Source: Nitratireductor indicus C115
Lineage (GTDB): Bacteria > Pseudomonadota > Alphaproteobacteria > Rhizobiales > Rhizobiaceae
Reading direction: 5' to 3'
DNA length: 64,000 nucleotides
Assembly: GCF_000300515.1 (NCBI RefSeq)
Contig: NZ_AMSI01000017.1
Location: 44,442 to 108,441 of the forward strand
The notes beneath the pieces are model-generated. The model ran no database searches. It saw only the letters and a program-made list of their open reading frames with translations, and was not told the origin of the DNA. How positions within the stretch are numbered: position 1 is the stretch's first letter; every line of letters starts with the position of its first letter. Made by a program: the position numbers and the translations under genes. Below, piece after piece: positions 53,866 through 61,941 of the stretch.

Positions 53866-55875
53866 TCAATTTAAACCCACATCGGTCGAACCAAGCGATA
53901 AATCAATTGTCAGGAAATCGGCCGGGAACCATGTGTCAATGCGCCAAGTTCCCGGGAACTGCGATAGTAGGTACTTTCCAAGGCGCGGTGCGATGGGTTC
54001 GACCGCCACAGCAATGGTCACGGTAGCCGCGGCAACCAAACGTGCCTCCGTTCTGAACTGAGATGCAGAGTAAGCATACATCTTGTCCGAACGGGTTTGT
54101 GCAGAATGAAGATACCGGGAAAGCCCATCCACCAGAGATTCCATATGCCGGGCCGCTGCTGAGAAATCCAGAACAGACAAATCGAAGCTCTTTTGAATTG
54201 CTGCTATGGCCGCCTTTGTCGACATGTACATGCTCACATCATCCCGGCTCCAGGCTCCCGGCATCGGTATCGATTGAGACGTCATGTTTTTCCGCAGAAA
54301 AGCCAGCGCTCCTGAAAGGGTGTCAACAATCCGGTCTTGCCAATGATTTGTAAGCCAGCGGTCGAATTCCTGCGGCAAGAAGTCGACCTGCTGCCCCACG
54401 GGGCTATTGCGTGCAATGTAGAAGCGGAATGGATCTGCATTTGTTCCATCAATGAACTCATTTACCCAAACTGCATGGTTCCGGGAAGTAGAGAATTTCT
54501 CGCCGTTCAGCAGCAAGAATTCATTCATGACGACCATGCGCGGCGCCGATTTGCTTAGCCCGAGGGCAATCATCAGCGCAGGGAACAGAATGAGGCGACC
54601 GAATGCATTATCCGCTCCAAAAAGTGCGACCGTTGTCGGAACCTGCTCAGGCCGGAGTTCTTCGAAACAAGACACGCCATAATGACGCGCGCCAAAGGTT
54701 TCCAAAGCAAATAGGTAGCGAACGACGCGCTCCAAGACATCGGTGTATTTCTGGTCCTCGAAGCCAGGCCGAGCAACCGCAATTCCTTCAGAGTATGGAT
54801 TGGAGAGACAAACATCAGGCAAAGGGCCTGCCAACCACTTTTCGATGTAAAGTCGAGCCCGGGTGGGCAAAAGCGCTGAAGCTGTATATTGCCTAATGGC
54901 ATCACGCAGCAACTCAGTGCGCAGAAACAGCCGCTTCAGCTTTCGCCGGCCAACCGGCTTGCCTTGATGATCAGTAACCTCTCCGAGGTCAGCATCTATG
55001 ATCGTGGCACCGCAACTCTCGCACTCGGATGTCGCCCCGGCACTGTGGCAATGGGGGCAAACACCCTTGGCCAATGCCTCGATGCGAAATTCCTGCATTT
55101 CCTCATCGAAGGGAGCGTCATGTTCGATTTCGGCCAGCAAATTTGCCTCATCCAGGCGTGACAGCAGACGGTGGCAAATCGAATCGAAGGCTTTGGGTTG
55201 TTCGCATTCCAGAAACAGGTCGAAATCTATGTTGAGCCGTCCCAGCGATTCCCGGATACTGTCGGCATATCGCCGAGCGACCTCATAGAACTCGCCGCCG
55301 TGCTTCTCCGCATTGATCCGTAGATATTGCAGGTGCCCCTGGCAACCTTGCAGGTGCAGCACCTCACGGCCGGCTGAACGCAATGCCCGTGCTGCAAAAT
55401 CAGCTTGAAGAAATGGCCCACTGGCATGCCCAAGGTGCATTTCGCCGTTCGGAGTAATCATCGGTGGCTGCACTATCACCCGGCTGCAGCCGTCTAAGTT
55501 TGCATCCAGCGATCGCTTCGCCGCTTCGGCGAAATATGCAGCATCTGTCCACCAAACAGCATGCATGATGGTGTCTTCTCTGGGGGACTCGATGCGATGA
55601 ATCTGCAAAGGCTCGACGCGGATGGAGTCTCCTTGATTCAATTCGATTTGATGATCGTCCATCCAAATGCGTAAACTCCCCGAGATCACCGTCCAGAATT
55701 CTATATCGTTGTGATTATGGTATTCGGTGATTGAGCCTGCGGGATAGGTAATAAGCCGCACGCTAACCTTGTCTTGTTCTTCAAATGGGTTCATCGCCCC
55801 TCTTTGGGTGGCGTCCGGTTTTGCATGAAGCGTTTCACGACGAGCACGGCGTGATTCTGGTAGGATATCAGTCAT
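53866..55875 (-). CDS. Cupin-MetRS fusion, likely hydrazine (N-N bond) synthetase
   Basis: 669 residues in two domains. An N-terminal cupin has the full metal motif: H53, H55 and E59 in GSITEYHNHNDIEFWTVISG and H93 in EPLQIHRIES. A class I aminoacyl-tRNA synthetase domain follows, closest to MetRS: HLGH (147-150) in PPMITPNGEMHLGHASG, a zinc knuckle CPHC-x8-CESC, and NGEKFSTSRNHAVW for the KMSKS loop. Such cupin-MetRS fusions join N6-hydroxylysine to glycine or glutamate through an N-N bond in hydrazine pathways. It overlaps the upstream gene by eight bases, with GGAGG near nine bases before the start. Confidence 0.9.
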   Translation of the reverse strand: MTDILPESRRARRETLHAKPDATQRGAMNPFEEQDKVSVRLITYPAGSITEYHNHNDIEFWTVISGSLRIWMDDHQIELNQGDSIRVEPLQIHRIESPREDTIMHAVWWTDAAYFAEAAKRSLDANLDGCSRVIVQPPMITPNGEMHLGHASGPFLQADFAARALRSAGREVLHLQGCQGHLQYLRINAEKHGGEFYEVARRYADSIRESLGRLNIDFDLFLECEQPKAFDSICHRLLSRLDEANLLAEIEHDAPFDEEMQEFRIEALAKGVCPHCHSAGATSECESCGATIIDADLGEVTDHQGKPVGRRKLKRLFLRTELLRDAIRQYTASALLPTRARLYIEKWLAGPLPDVCLSNPYSEGIAVARPGFEDQKYTDVLERVVRYLFALETFGARHYGVSCFEELRPEQVPTTVALFGADNAFGRLILFPALMIALGLSKSAPRMVVMNEFLLLNGEKFSTSRNHAVWVNEFIDGTNADPFRFYIARNSPVGQQVDFLPQEFDRWLTNHWQDRIVDTLSGALAFLRKNMTSQSIPMPGAWSRDDVSMYMSTKAAIAAIQKSFDLSVLDFSAAARHMESLVDGLSRYLHSAQTRSDKMYAYSASQFRTEARLVAAATVTIAVAVEPIAPRLGKYLLSQFPGTWRIDTWFPADFLTIDLSLGSTDVGLN

Positions 55876-56980
55876 GGCAACTGTCCTCCTCAAGAATGCG
55901 TTGTGTCTGGTGGCTGCCGGTCCAGCAAATGCTGGTTCCGCTACCGTCGGGTCCAAATTGCTGGACAATGTCCTTAAAACTATAAAAGACGGAATCGTTT
56001 CGATCTGCCGCCGGAAAAATACATCTCGCCTGATGTTCGATACTCATTCCGGCAACGAGAGCGGCGATGGAACCAAGTGCCGTCGCCCATGCCATAGCTG
56101 AAAATCCAGAACAGGGATCAGTCCGCACAATAATCTCGAATTGCCGATGATCCTTCTGGGCTCGCGCAGCCAACAGCACGACGTCTTCGCCCCGTGGTGT
56201 GACGGCGGCTGTTTTTTCGTTCGGACTGAGATCAGAAAGTGCAAATGCTGCGAAACCCGGCCAGCGCAGTGTACGCTGGTGCAAGGTCGGAACTGTGCTA
56301 AGGCTCGGTTCGCTCAACGTTTCAGGCAACAAAGCGTCGTCATAGCATTCTAGGACCCCAAAGTCGGGAAAGAACACCTGATCTCGGGTGTCAAACCGAG
56401 GGCGCTTCACTTCACATCCATTGATGCGCGCGAGGCTTGTTCGGTTGGTGAATGCGCTTTCCGTGGCGAAATTCATTTCATGCCAAGCGGGGGCCGAGGG
56501 AATGTGAGGCAGGCCGCCACAATAGGTCTCGATGCAGTCGGGCATGACCATCTTCTTGTGCAAGACCTGAAGCAGCGCTTCCGCCAAGCCCGGCTCAAGC
56601 CCGGCTCCGAAATGAATCGGTCGCCTGGTAAAAACTGCCGGGTCGACGTCGGCAGGTCGTCCCACGACCAAAAAACGGATCCCCTGCGATAGGCGTTGAT
56701 CCAATGGGATAAGCAGAGGATAGGCCTGTACATGGGAAAGTGCGAAAACGACCGCACATTTTTTTGCCGGGGTTTTGGAAAAGAATCGATTCAGCGCGGA
56801 TAATATTTTTTCAGTGTCATCGGAGATGAATAGCTCAGTTTCACTATTCATTCTTTGCGCACAATAGGGGACGTCCGCCCGATCGATGACCATGGCCCGG
56901 TAGCCGCCCAATCGAGCAGTGACAGCCTCAATTGCGGCGCCTACGCGACCACCACCAATGATTGCGATATGCGTCGTCAT
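55868..56980 (-). CDS. Saccharopine dehydrogenase-like oxidoreductase
   Basis: 370 residues. The N-terminus IAIIGGGRVGAAIEAVTARL is a Rossmann dinucleotide-binding loop, and HFGAGLEPGLAEALLQVLHK and FPDFGVLECYDDALLPETL fall in the catalytic region of the saccharopine dehydrogenase/homospermidine synthase superfamily. The product of the N-N-forming step would be a saccharopine-like N6-substituted lysine, so this could cleave or reduce it; that is inference. It overlaps the exporter gene by four bases and the cupin-MetRS gene by eight. Confidence 0.78.
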   Translation of the reverse strand: MTTHIAIIGGGRVGAAIEAVTARLGGYRAMVIDRADVPYCAQRMNSETELFISDDTEKILSALNRFFSKTPAKKCAVVFALSHVQAYPLLIPLDQRLSQGIRFLVVGRPADVDPAVFTRRPIHFGAGLEPGLAEALLQVLHKKMVMPDCIETYCGGLPHIPSAPAWHEMNFATESAFTNRTSLARINGCEVKRPRFDTRDQVFFPDFGVLECYDDALLPETLSEPSLSTVPTLHQRTLRWPGFAAFALSDLSPNEKTAAVTPRGEDVVLLAARAQKDHRQFEIIVRTDPCSGFSAMAWATALGSIAALVAGMSIEHQARCIFPAADRNDSVFYSFKDIVQQFGPDGSGTSICWTGSHQTQRILEEDSCHD

Positions 56981-58188
56981 AAGGTGCGTTGTTTTGAATA
57001 GCGCGAGCGATAAAACCCAAACTCGGCCACCACCATGGACATAGCGATCAACCCCGCGATAAAAAAGAGCTGATTATAGCCATGGATCGATACAAGAATG
57101 CCGGCGGCCAGCGGGGTGACGTAATACGAGATAAAATATGCCAAGCTGAAAGCAACCAAAAAGAAGCTTCGCGTAGAAATTGTGGCATATTTCACGGTCT
57201 CAGCTTGAACGATCGGATAAGAGAGGCCATAGAAAACACCCAACGAGACGGCGGCCATCCCATAAAGAAGGTTCGATGATGGCCCTGCAGCCAAAGCGAA
57301 CAGGGAAATGCCGAGGCACGCTGTTAAGATGGGCAGGACTATCCGATTGTCCCGCTTAGCAATCCAGCCGCCCAATACAAGGCGTGGCACCATAATTCCG
57401 ATTGCCCAACACGTGAAAAATACGGAAGAACTCAGTCCGTTCTGCTCGCCGAAAACGACCTGGAAGTTAATGATAATCGTGAATATTGCACTTTGCAGAA
57501 GAACCATGAACACAAAAAACAAGGCCGGAGACTGCAGAATTTCTCCGATGCCATCTGTTCGGGATGTTTCGCTTGCTGTTGAAGTGGACAAACCATCAGC
57601 CGAACCACCGCCGGTAGCTATCGACGCCATGAACCCCATCAAAGACAGGGCAATTAGCAGGCCGAATAGGTATGAGAAGCTATCGTCGACTGACAGCACC
57701 ATCTTGCCTATGATCGGTCCCAAGCTGATGCCCAATGTGCTGAAGGCTGCATAGATCATAAAGTTTTGCTGCCGTGTTGTGTCGGATGATGCGGCTGAGA
57801 CTTTGATAGATCCCAAAGTGAAGTGTGTAATCCAGCCTGCCGAAATCAGTGGAACGCAAACAAAGCCGAGGGCCTTTAGGCTCTCTGGCTGCTGATTCCC
57901 ATAGAGCAAAAGCGCGTATCCCGACAAAAAAAACATCCCGCTTGCGAGGGCTATTTTCTTCACGCGCACTTTTTTCATTATAAATGGCAAAAATAATATA
58001 ATAATTATTGCAATAACGGCACTTATAGCCGATGTCGATCCAAAATAAATTTCATCTAATCCATTTCCGATGAAATAAAAAGGGAGTAAGGCTGCCGATC
58101 CCATGCAGACGGCATGAAATATTCTCTCTATAATAAGAATTATGAAGATTCTCTGAGGGGTTGACGTATAAACTGCTTGGTCTGTCAT
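56977..58188 (-). CDS. MFS transporter, probable product exporter
   Basis: 403 residues, about eleven or twelve transmembrane helices. Residue pattern (RIFHAVCMGSAALLPFYFIG, SLMGFMASIATGGGSADGLS, WAIGIMVPRLVLGGWIAKRD) is that of a drug-efflux MFS protein. Its location in the middle of a biosynthetic operon, overlapping its neighbours by ATGA at both ends, makes export of, or self-resistance to, the pathway product the likely role. Its codon use is AT-richer than the host genes. Confidence 0.88.
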   Translation of the reverse strand: MTDQAVYTSTPQRIFIILIIERIFHAVCMGSAALLPFYFIGNGLDEIYFGSTSAISAVIAIIIILFLPFIMKKVRVKKIALASGMFFLSGYALLLYGNQQPESLKALGFVCVPLISAGWITHFTLGSIKVSAASSDTTRQQNFMIYAAFSTLGISLGPIIGKMVLSVDDSFSYLFGLLIALSLMGFMASIATGGGSADGLSTSTASETSRTDGIGEILQSPALFFVFMVLLQSAIFTIIINFQVVFGEQNGLSSSVFFTCWAIGIMVPRLVLGGWIAKRDNRIVLPILTACLGISLFALAAGPSSNLLYGMAAVSLGVFYGLSYPIVQAETVKYATISTRSFFLVAFSLAYFISYYVTPLAAGILVSIHGYNQLFFIAGLIAMSMVVAEFGFYRSRYSKQRTL

Positions 58189-59498
58189 ACTGCTATCTTT
58201 CGGCTGTGCGGCGCGCCTTGCTGGCTAAGCGGGAAGCTTGTGGCGACGCTTTCTTTATCAAGGGTGTAGTATTCCCTGCCCAAGATGGAATTTACGATCT
58301 TCGCACTACGCCATGCGCTCAAGCTGAGGTTTTGATCAGCAAGACCAAACTGGCTCACACCGGCATTTTGAAGGAAAAGGCGAGCCTTCTTGGACGTTTT
58401 CAGACGCGCGGAAAAATCTTCGTTCAGACAGATTTCACCGCTGGGCAGAAACGTTAGCAAAGTGGCGATGCCGTCCAAAAATGCCGGAGTTTCGTACCTG
58501 TATCCCGTCGCGTAAAGGACCTTGTCACAGTCAAATTCTTCGCGGAAATCAGTCAGGGTATTCCGAGTCGTAACGCTGCGACGGCCTTCGTGTCGTTTGG
58601 CAACATTCAGAACCTCGCAGCTACATTTGAGATGAACACTCGTGTGAGACTCGGTTTCGATATTGTTGCGGTAGAGCCGCGAATAGAGACTCTCTAGCGT
58701 CCGCATGGAAATCCCGTCGCTGGTCATCTTCAGGGATTCGTTGAGCCGAGCGCGAGCTGCTTCTGGCAGGCTGTAGAAGTATTCGGCGAAGGCCGGTGTG
58801 TAGATTTCATTAACAAAGGGAGAATCGTCCAGCGGCAGCAACATTGGACGACGGCAAATCCAATGTATCGTTGCTGGTGGAGTGGGAAGGTTCAGTAGAT
58901 ACTCCACAATTTCCGCTGCCGATTGTCCTCCGCCAACCACGCAGATATCCTGCCCCGCGTAACTTGCGGGCGCACGTTCCATGAAGTTCGCCGAGTGATA
59001 TCGGGTGCGATCCGGATCATCGAAGTTGGGAACGTAAGGTTTCTTGCCGATGCCTACAGAGACGTTGCTCGCAACATATCGCCCCGAGTTGGTCTCCACA
59101 TGGAACCCATCCGTGCCCATGGTAATCGCGGTCGCTTCTGTATTGAATTCAACGGCTTCGAGCCTGTTGATTGCCCAATTATAATACTTCTCGAACGCTT
59201 TTCTGCTAACAGAATATCTGCTCGCAACAAGTGTTCTGTATATGCTGCCCGTTGATTTTAAATATGAGAGAAAAGAATAAGGATTTGTCGGATCGGCCAG
59301 AGTTACCAGATCTTTTAGAAAAGAAACCTGCAATTCAGCACCGGGCAGTTGCATTCCGCTGTGCCATGTGAAGCTCGAAGACCGGTCGAGAATAACAGAG
59401 CCCGATTGTCCAGCCCCTATCCATAGAGCTATGAGGCTCAGATTTGACGGGCCACAGCCAATGGCCAAAAGGTCTTTCTTAAAGATCGAACTAACACT
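58185..59498 (-). CDS. SidA/IucD/PvdA-type lysine/ornithine N-monooxygenase
   Basis: 437 residues. FAD-dependent N-hydroxylase: FAD-binding LLAIGCGPSNLSLIALWIGA, NADPH-binding QDICVVGGGQSAAEIVEYLL, and the C-terminal YATGYRYETPAFLDG and NLSLSAWRSAKIVNSILG. IucD-type enzymes hydroxylate the side-chain amine of lysine and PvdA/SidA-type that of ornithine; the choice is not settled from sequence, but an aminomutase beside it favours lysine. N6-hydroxylysine is the substrate for the cupin-MetRS fusion. It overlaps the MFS gene by four bases and follows the oxygenase gene by 37. Confidence 0.92.
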   Translation of the reverse strand, partial: SVSSIFKKDLLAIGCGPSNLSLIALWIGAGQSGSVILDRSSSFTWHSGMQLPGAELQVSFLKDLVTLADPTNPYSFLSYLKSTGSIYRTLVASRYSVSRKAFEKYYNWAINRLEAVEFNTEATAITMGTDGFHVETNSGRYVASNVSVGIGKKPYVPNFDDPDRTRYHSANFMERAPASYAGQDICVVGGGQSAAEIVEYLLNLPTPPATIHWICRRPMLLPLDDSPFVNEIYTPAFAEYFYSLPEAARARLNESLKMTSDGISMRTLESLYSRLYRNNIETESHTSVHLKCSCEVLNVAKRHEGRRSVTTRNTLTDFREEFDCDKVLYATGYRYETPAFLDGIATLLTFLPSGEICLNEDFSARLKTSKKARLFLQNAGVSQFGLADQNLSLSAWRSAKIVNSILGREYYTLDKESVATSFPLSQQGAPHSRKIAV

Positions 59499-59535
59499 CA
59501 TTTTTGCCAAAACCTATTCCGAGAAGTTCAGCTCT

Positions 59536-60513
59536 TCAGAGATAGTTGATTTCGATACAGGCGCGTTGCAGCCAGCGACGTGCATCAACTGGGGTGGACG
59601 GAGCTTGGGACATGATCTGCCCTTTCCGGCCGTGCAACACACCACCATACCTGCCTTTGGCAACGCCGTTGGCGATTAAGAGTCCCGTCCCTGACGTCAT
59701 CTCAACGCTCCGGACGCATGAGGCTTTGGCCTCGGCAATCGCTGCCTTCAGCACATGGATTGCATCTCGCCCAGCAGGGTCATCTGTGTGAATGCGGTCT
59801 TCTTCGTATATCCGAGATATTGTCCAGCCGTTCGCGATGGCATCCAGTACTGGAGTTTCATCTAACGCCCTTGCCTGAAATCCGTCGCCGCTTCGAACGC
59901 TGTATATCGGCGCTTTCAGTTGCTCCAAATTCTCGGGCGTAAGCCTGTGCAGAATGTCAGCAACCGGTAGGTATTCGGTGAAAACCCCACTTTGCCCTTG
60001 CAGACAGAGCAGTGCCAGAAAACTTGGCGGTGTCTGCAGGAAAACGTTCTCGGCATGAAAGGGCAAGGGTGCCCGCCCCCGTCCAGAAGATTCTTGTTCG
60101 AATTTATCCACTGGATAAATCTGCTGAAGGAAATCCGGCTGGTGGCTACTGGGCTCACGTTGCAGTTTTGCTTTCATCAGTGCCGTCAGGCCGGATAGCA
60201 CCGTTTCGCTGACACGCCCCTTCGCTGCAATATTCTGTTCCAGGCCGCCTAAATCGGGGAGCGGATTGTCCACGGGCACGTCCTTGAGGATCAGAACATC
60301 TGGCCCCCGCCCTTCGCTCATAGAGGCCAAAAGTTCGCGCAACTCCGTTGATGCGACCGCTGCAAACTCAGCGCAAAAATCGTCGTGCCCGCATGCTGGA
60401 TCACGATAGAAATCATGGCTGACGAACTTCTGCGCAAGCGCTTCAAGACCGCGCTTTTCTGTTTCGGAAAACTCGTATTCTGCGCAGATTCTATCGGCAA
60501 CTATATCAAGCAT
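59536..60513 (-). CDS. VioC/AsnO-type Fe(II)/2-oxoglutarate amino-acid hydroxylase
   Basis: 325 residues. The double-stranded beta-helix oxygenase carries iron ligands H153 and E155 in PLPFHAENVFLQ (His-x-Glu rather than His-x-Asp, as in VioC and clavaminate synthase) and the distal H294 in GGVLHGRKG. The following ARRWLQR holds the 2-oxoglutarate-binding arginine in the way of the VioC/OrfP/AsnO family, which hydroxylate free amino acids. The likely substrate is lysine or beta-lysine; inferred from the neighbours. GGGAGG six bases before the ATG at 60513 sets the start, eight bases inside the KamA gene. Confidence 0.9.
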   Translation of the reverse strand: MLDIVADRICAEYEFSETEKRGLEALAQKFVSHDFYRDPACGHDDFCAEFAAVASTELRELLASMSEGRGPDVLILKDVPVDNPLPDLGGLEQNIAAKGRVSETVLSGLTALMKAKLQREPSSHQPDFLQQIYPVDKFEQESSGRGRAPLPFHAENVFLQTPPSFLALLCLQGQSGVFTEYLPVADILHRLTPENLEQLKAPIYSVRSGDGFQARALDETPVLDAIANGWTISRIYEEDRIHTDDPAGRDAIHVLKAAIAEAKASCVRSVEMTSGTGLLIANGVAKGRYGGVLHGRKGQIMSQAPSTPVDARRWLQRACIEINYL

Positions 60514-61864
60514 GAACACCTCCCATAATTCGTTCGGGCGCTGTCCATTGCGGTGCCGCAGGTTCGGTTGGCTTTCCTCGCGCCTCGAAGAAGAATTCTC
60601 CACCGCCTAGCGGCCTCAGATCGTCAAGCCAGCTCGCCGTTTCATCAAACTCTGCTAGGAATACGCGGCCGACAAATGTCGGCTCGCGGGCCTGAAGAAA
60701 CCGCAGCGAGAGCGCCCTTTGCCCGTGCACCTCAACAATGCCGTCAATTACTACCTTTCCAGGATGCGATGACATGACTGGCCCGCGTGCCGTGCGTGAC
60801 AGCCCGGACACCCGCGATATCGCGCTTGAATAGATTTCATGGGCGCGCCAGAGCGGAACGCGAAAATAGCCGGAAGGTCCGGTGTCGCGCTCGACGAACA
60901 TGTAATAAGGGTAGATTCCCAAGGCACTGCAGTCGGTCCAGAGTTTGGCCCAGACGACCGGGTCGTCATTGACGTGCTTCAAGAGAGGCGCCTGTGTGCG
61001 GATAGTCGCACCTGTTGCGCGAATGGCGTTTATCGCCGCCTTCACCTCTGGGGGCTCGAGTTCTCGCGAATGTGTTAAATGGGCCATGAATGCCAGCGAT
61101 TTCCCCGAGGCAACAATCTCCTCAAATAGCGATAGCAGGTCCGCGGCGTCCTCACCTGCGAGGAAGCGATGCGGCCAGTAGGTTACAGCTTTGGAACCAA
61201 ACCGGATCGTTTTTAGGCTTTCGACGGCCAGGAAGGGCTCCACATACCGGCGCAGATTCTTCGAATTCATGATCAGTGGATCGCCACCAGTGATCAGAAT
61301 ATCGGTGATCTCTTGGTGACACCGAAGATAGGATACAGCTTGAGCCGCTTCACGCGCCTGTATTTTCCATGCAGGTTCGCCAACGAATTGGGGCCAACGG
61401 AAGCAAAAACTGCAATAAGCATGGCAGGTCTGCCCGGCGCTGGGAAAGAACAAGGCAGTTTCCGCGTATTTATGCTGTATCCCATCGAGAATATCTTCGC
61501 CGAGAGTGGGAATATTATCCGTCATTTGGCCAGCCGGATGAGGATTGAGTTCCTCTCGGGTAACTCTCACCGCTTCGCGGAGGTCGGTTGACGTGGCATT
61601 CTGTGCCGCTTCAATTCGGGCAAACTGACTCCTTGTCAGCATACCTTCTTGCGGAAAGAGCAGCCGAAACATTGGATCGTCTTCGGGCGCACTCCAGTCG
61701 ATAAAATTTTCGAGAACATATTCGTTGACGCGAAAAGGAAGAACTTCTGAGGCGACTAAGAAAGTCTTTCGGTAGTCGACACTCAGATTATCCCAGTACC
61801 GCAATTCGGTGAGCTTCTTGGCCGTCACTGGTCGGTATTGGGTAATCGATCGCAACATGTTCAA
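60506..61864 (-). CDS. Lysine 2,3-aminomutase-like radical SAM enzyme
   Basis: 452 residues. KamA family: the radical SAM cluster motif CHAYCSFC (C147, C151, C154) in FFPSAGQTCHAYCSFCFRW, and EITDILITGGDPLI. The PLP-lysine region reads GPVMSSHPGKVVIDG, keeping the Pro-Gly-Lys but not the Gly-rich stretch of classic LAM. The enzyme moves the alpha-amino group of an amino acid to the beta carbon, giving for lysine beta-lysine; glutamate- or arginine-type relatives are also possible. It is the first gene of the operon. The next gene overlaps it by eight bases. Confidence 0.88.
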   Translation of the reverse strand: MNMLRSITQYRPVTAKKLTELRYWDNLSVDYRKTFLVASEVLPFRVNEYVLENFIDWSAPEDDPMFRLLFPQEGMLTRSQFARIEAAQNATSTDLREAVRVTREELNPHPAGQMTDNIPTLGEDILDGIQHKYAETALFFPSAGQTCHAYCSFCFRWPQFVGEPAWKIQAREAAQAVSYLRCHQEITDILITGGDPLIMNSKNLRRYVEPFLAVESLKTIRFGSKAVTYWPHRFLAGEDAADLLSLFEEIVASGKSLAFMAHLTHSRELEPPEVKAAINAIRATGATIRTQAPLLKHVNDDPVVWAKLWTDCSALGIYPYYMFVERDTGPSGYFRVPLWRAHEIYSSAISRVSGLSRTARGPVMSSHPGKVVIDGIVEVHGQRALSLRFLQAREPTFVGRVFLAEFDETASWLDDLRPLGGGEFFFEARGKPTEPAAPQWTAPERIMGGVHA

Positions 61865-61873
61865 CCCATAATA

Positions 61874-61932
61874 GAACCACTTGAGCGAACAGCTATTATC
61901 GACCTAGAAAGTCCGAAAGAACCACACTTGAG
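61874..61932. promoter_or_regulatory. Direct repeats between kamA-like and mocR-like genes
   Basis: GAACCACTTGAG (61874-61885) and GAACCACACTTGAG (61919-61932) are direct repeats about 46 bases apart in the 77-base gap between divergent genes. MocR proteins often bind tandem repeats, so these are candidate sites for the island's MocR protein. The second repeat includes the ribosome site of the mocR-like gene. Confidence 0.6.
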
Positions 61933-61941
61933 GTTTTTGAT

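Noticed and set aside
53866-55875. Cupin-MetRS fusion taken as a housekeeping methionyl-tRNA synthetase
   Set aside because: It carries an N-terminal metal-binding cupin, sits last in a biosynthetic operon on an island and partners an amine N-hydroxylase, none of which fits metG.
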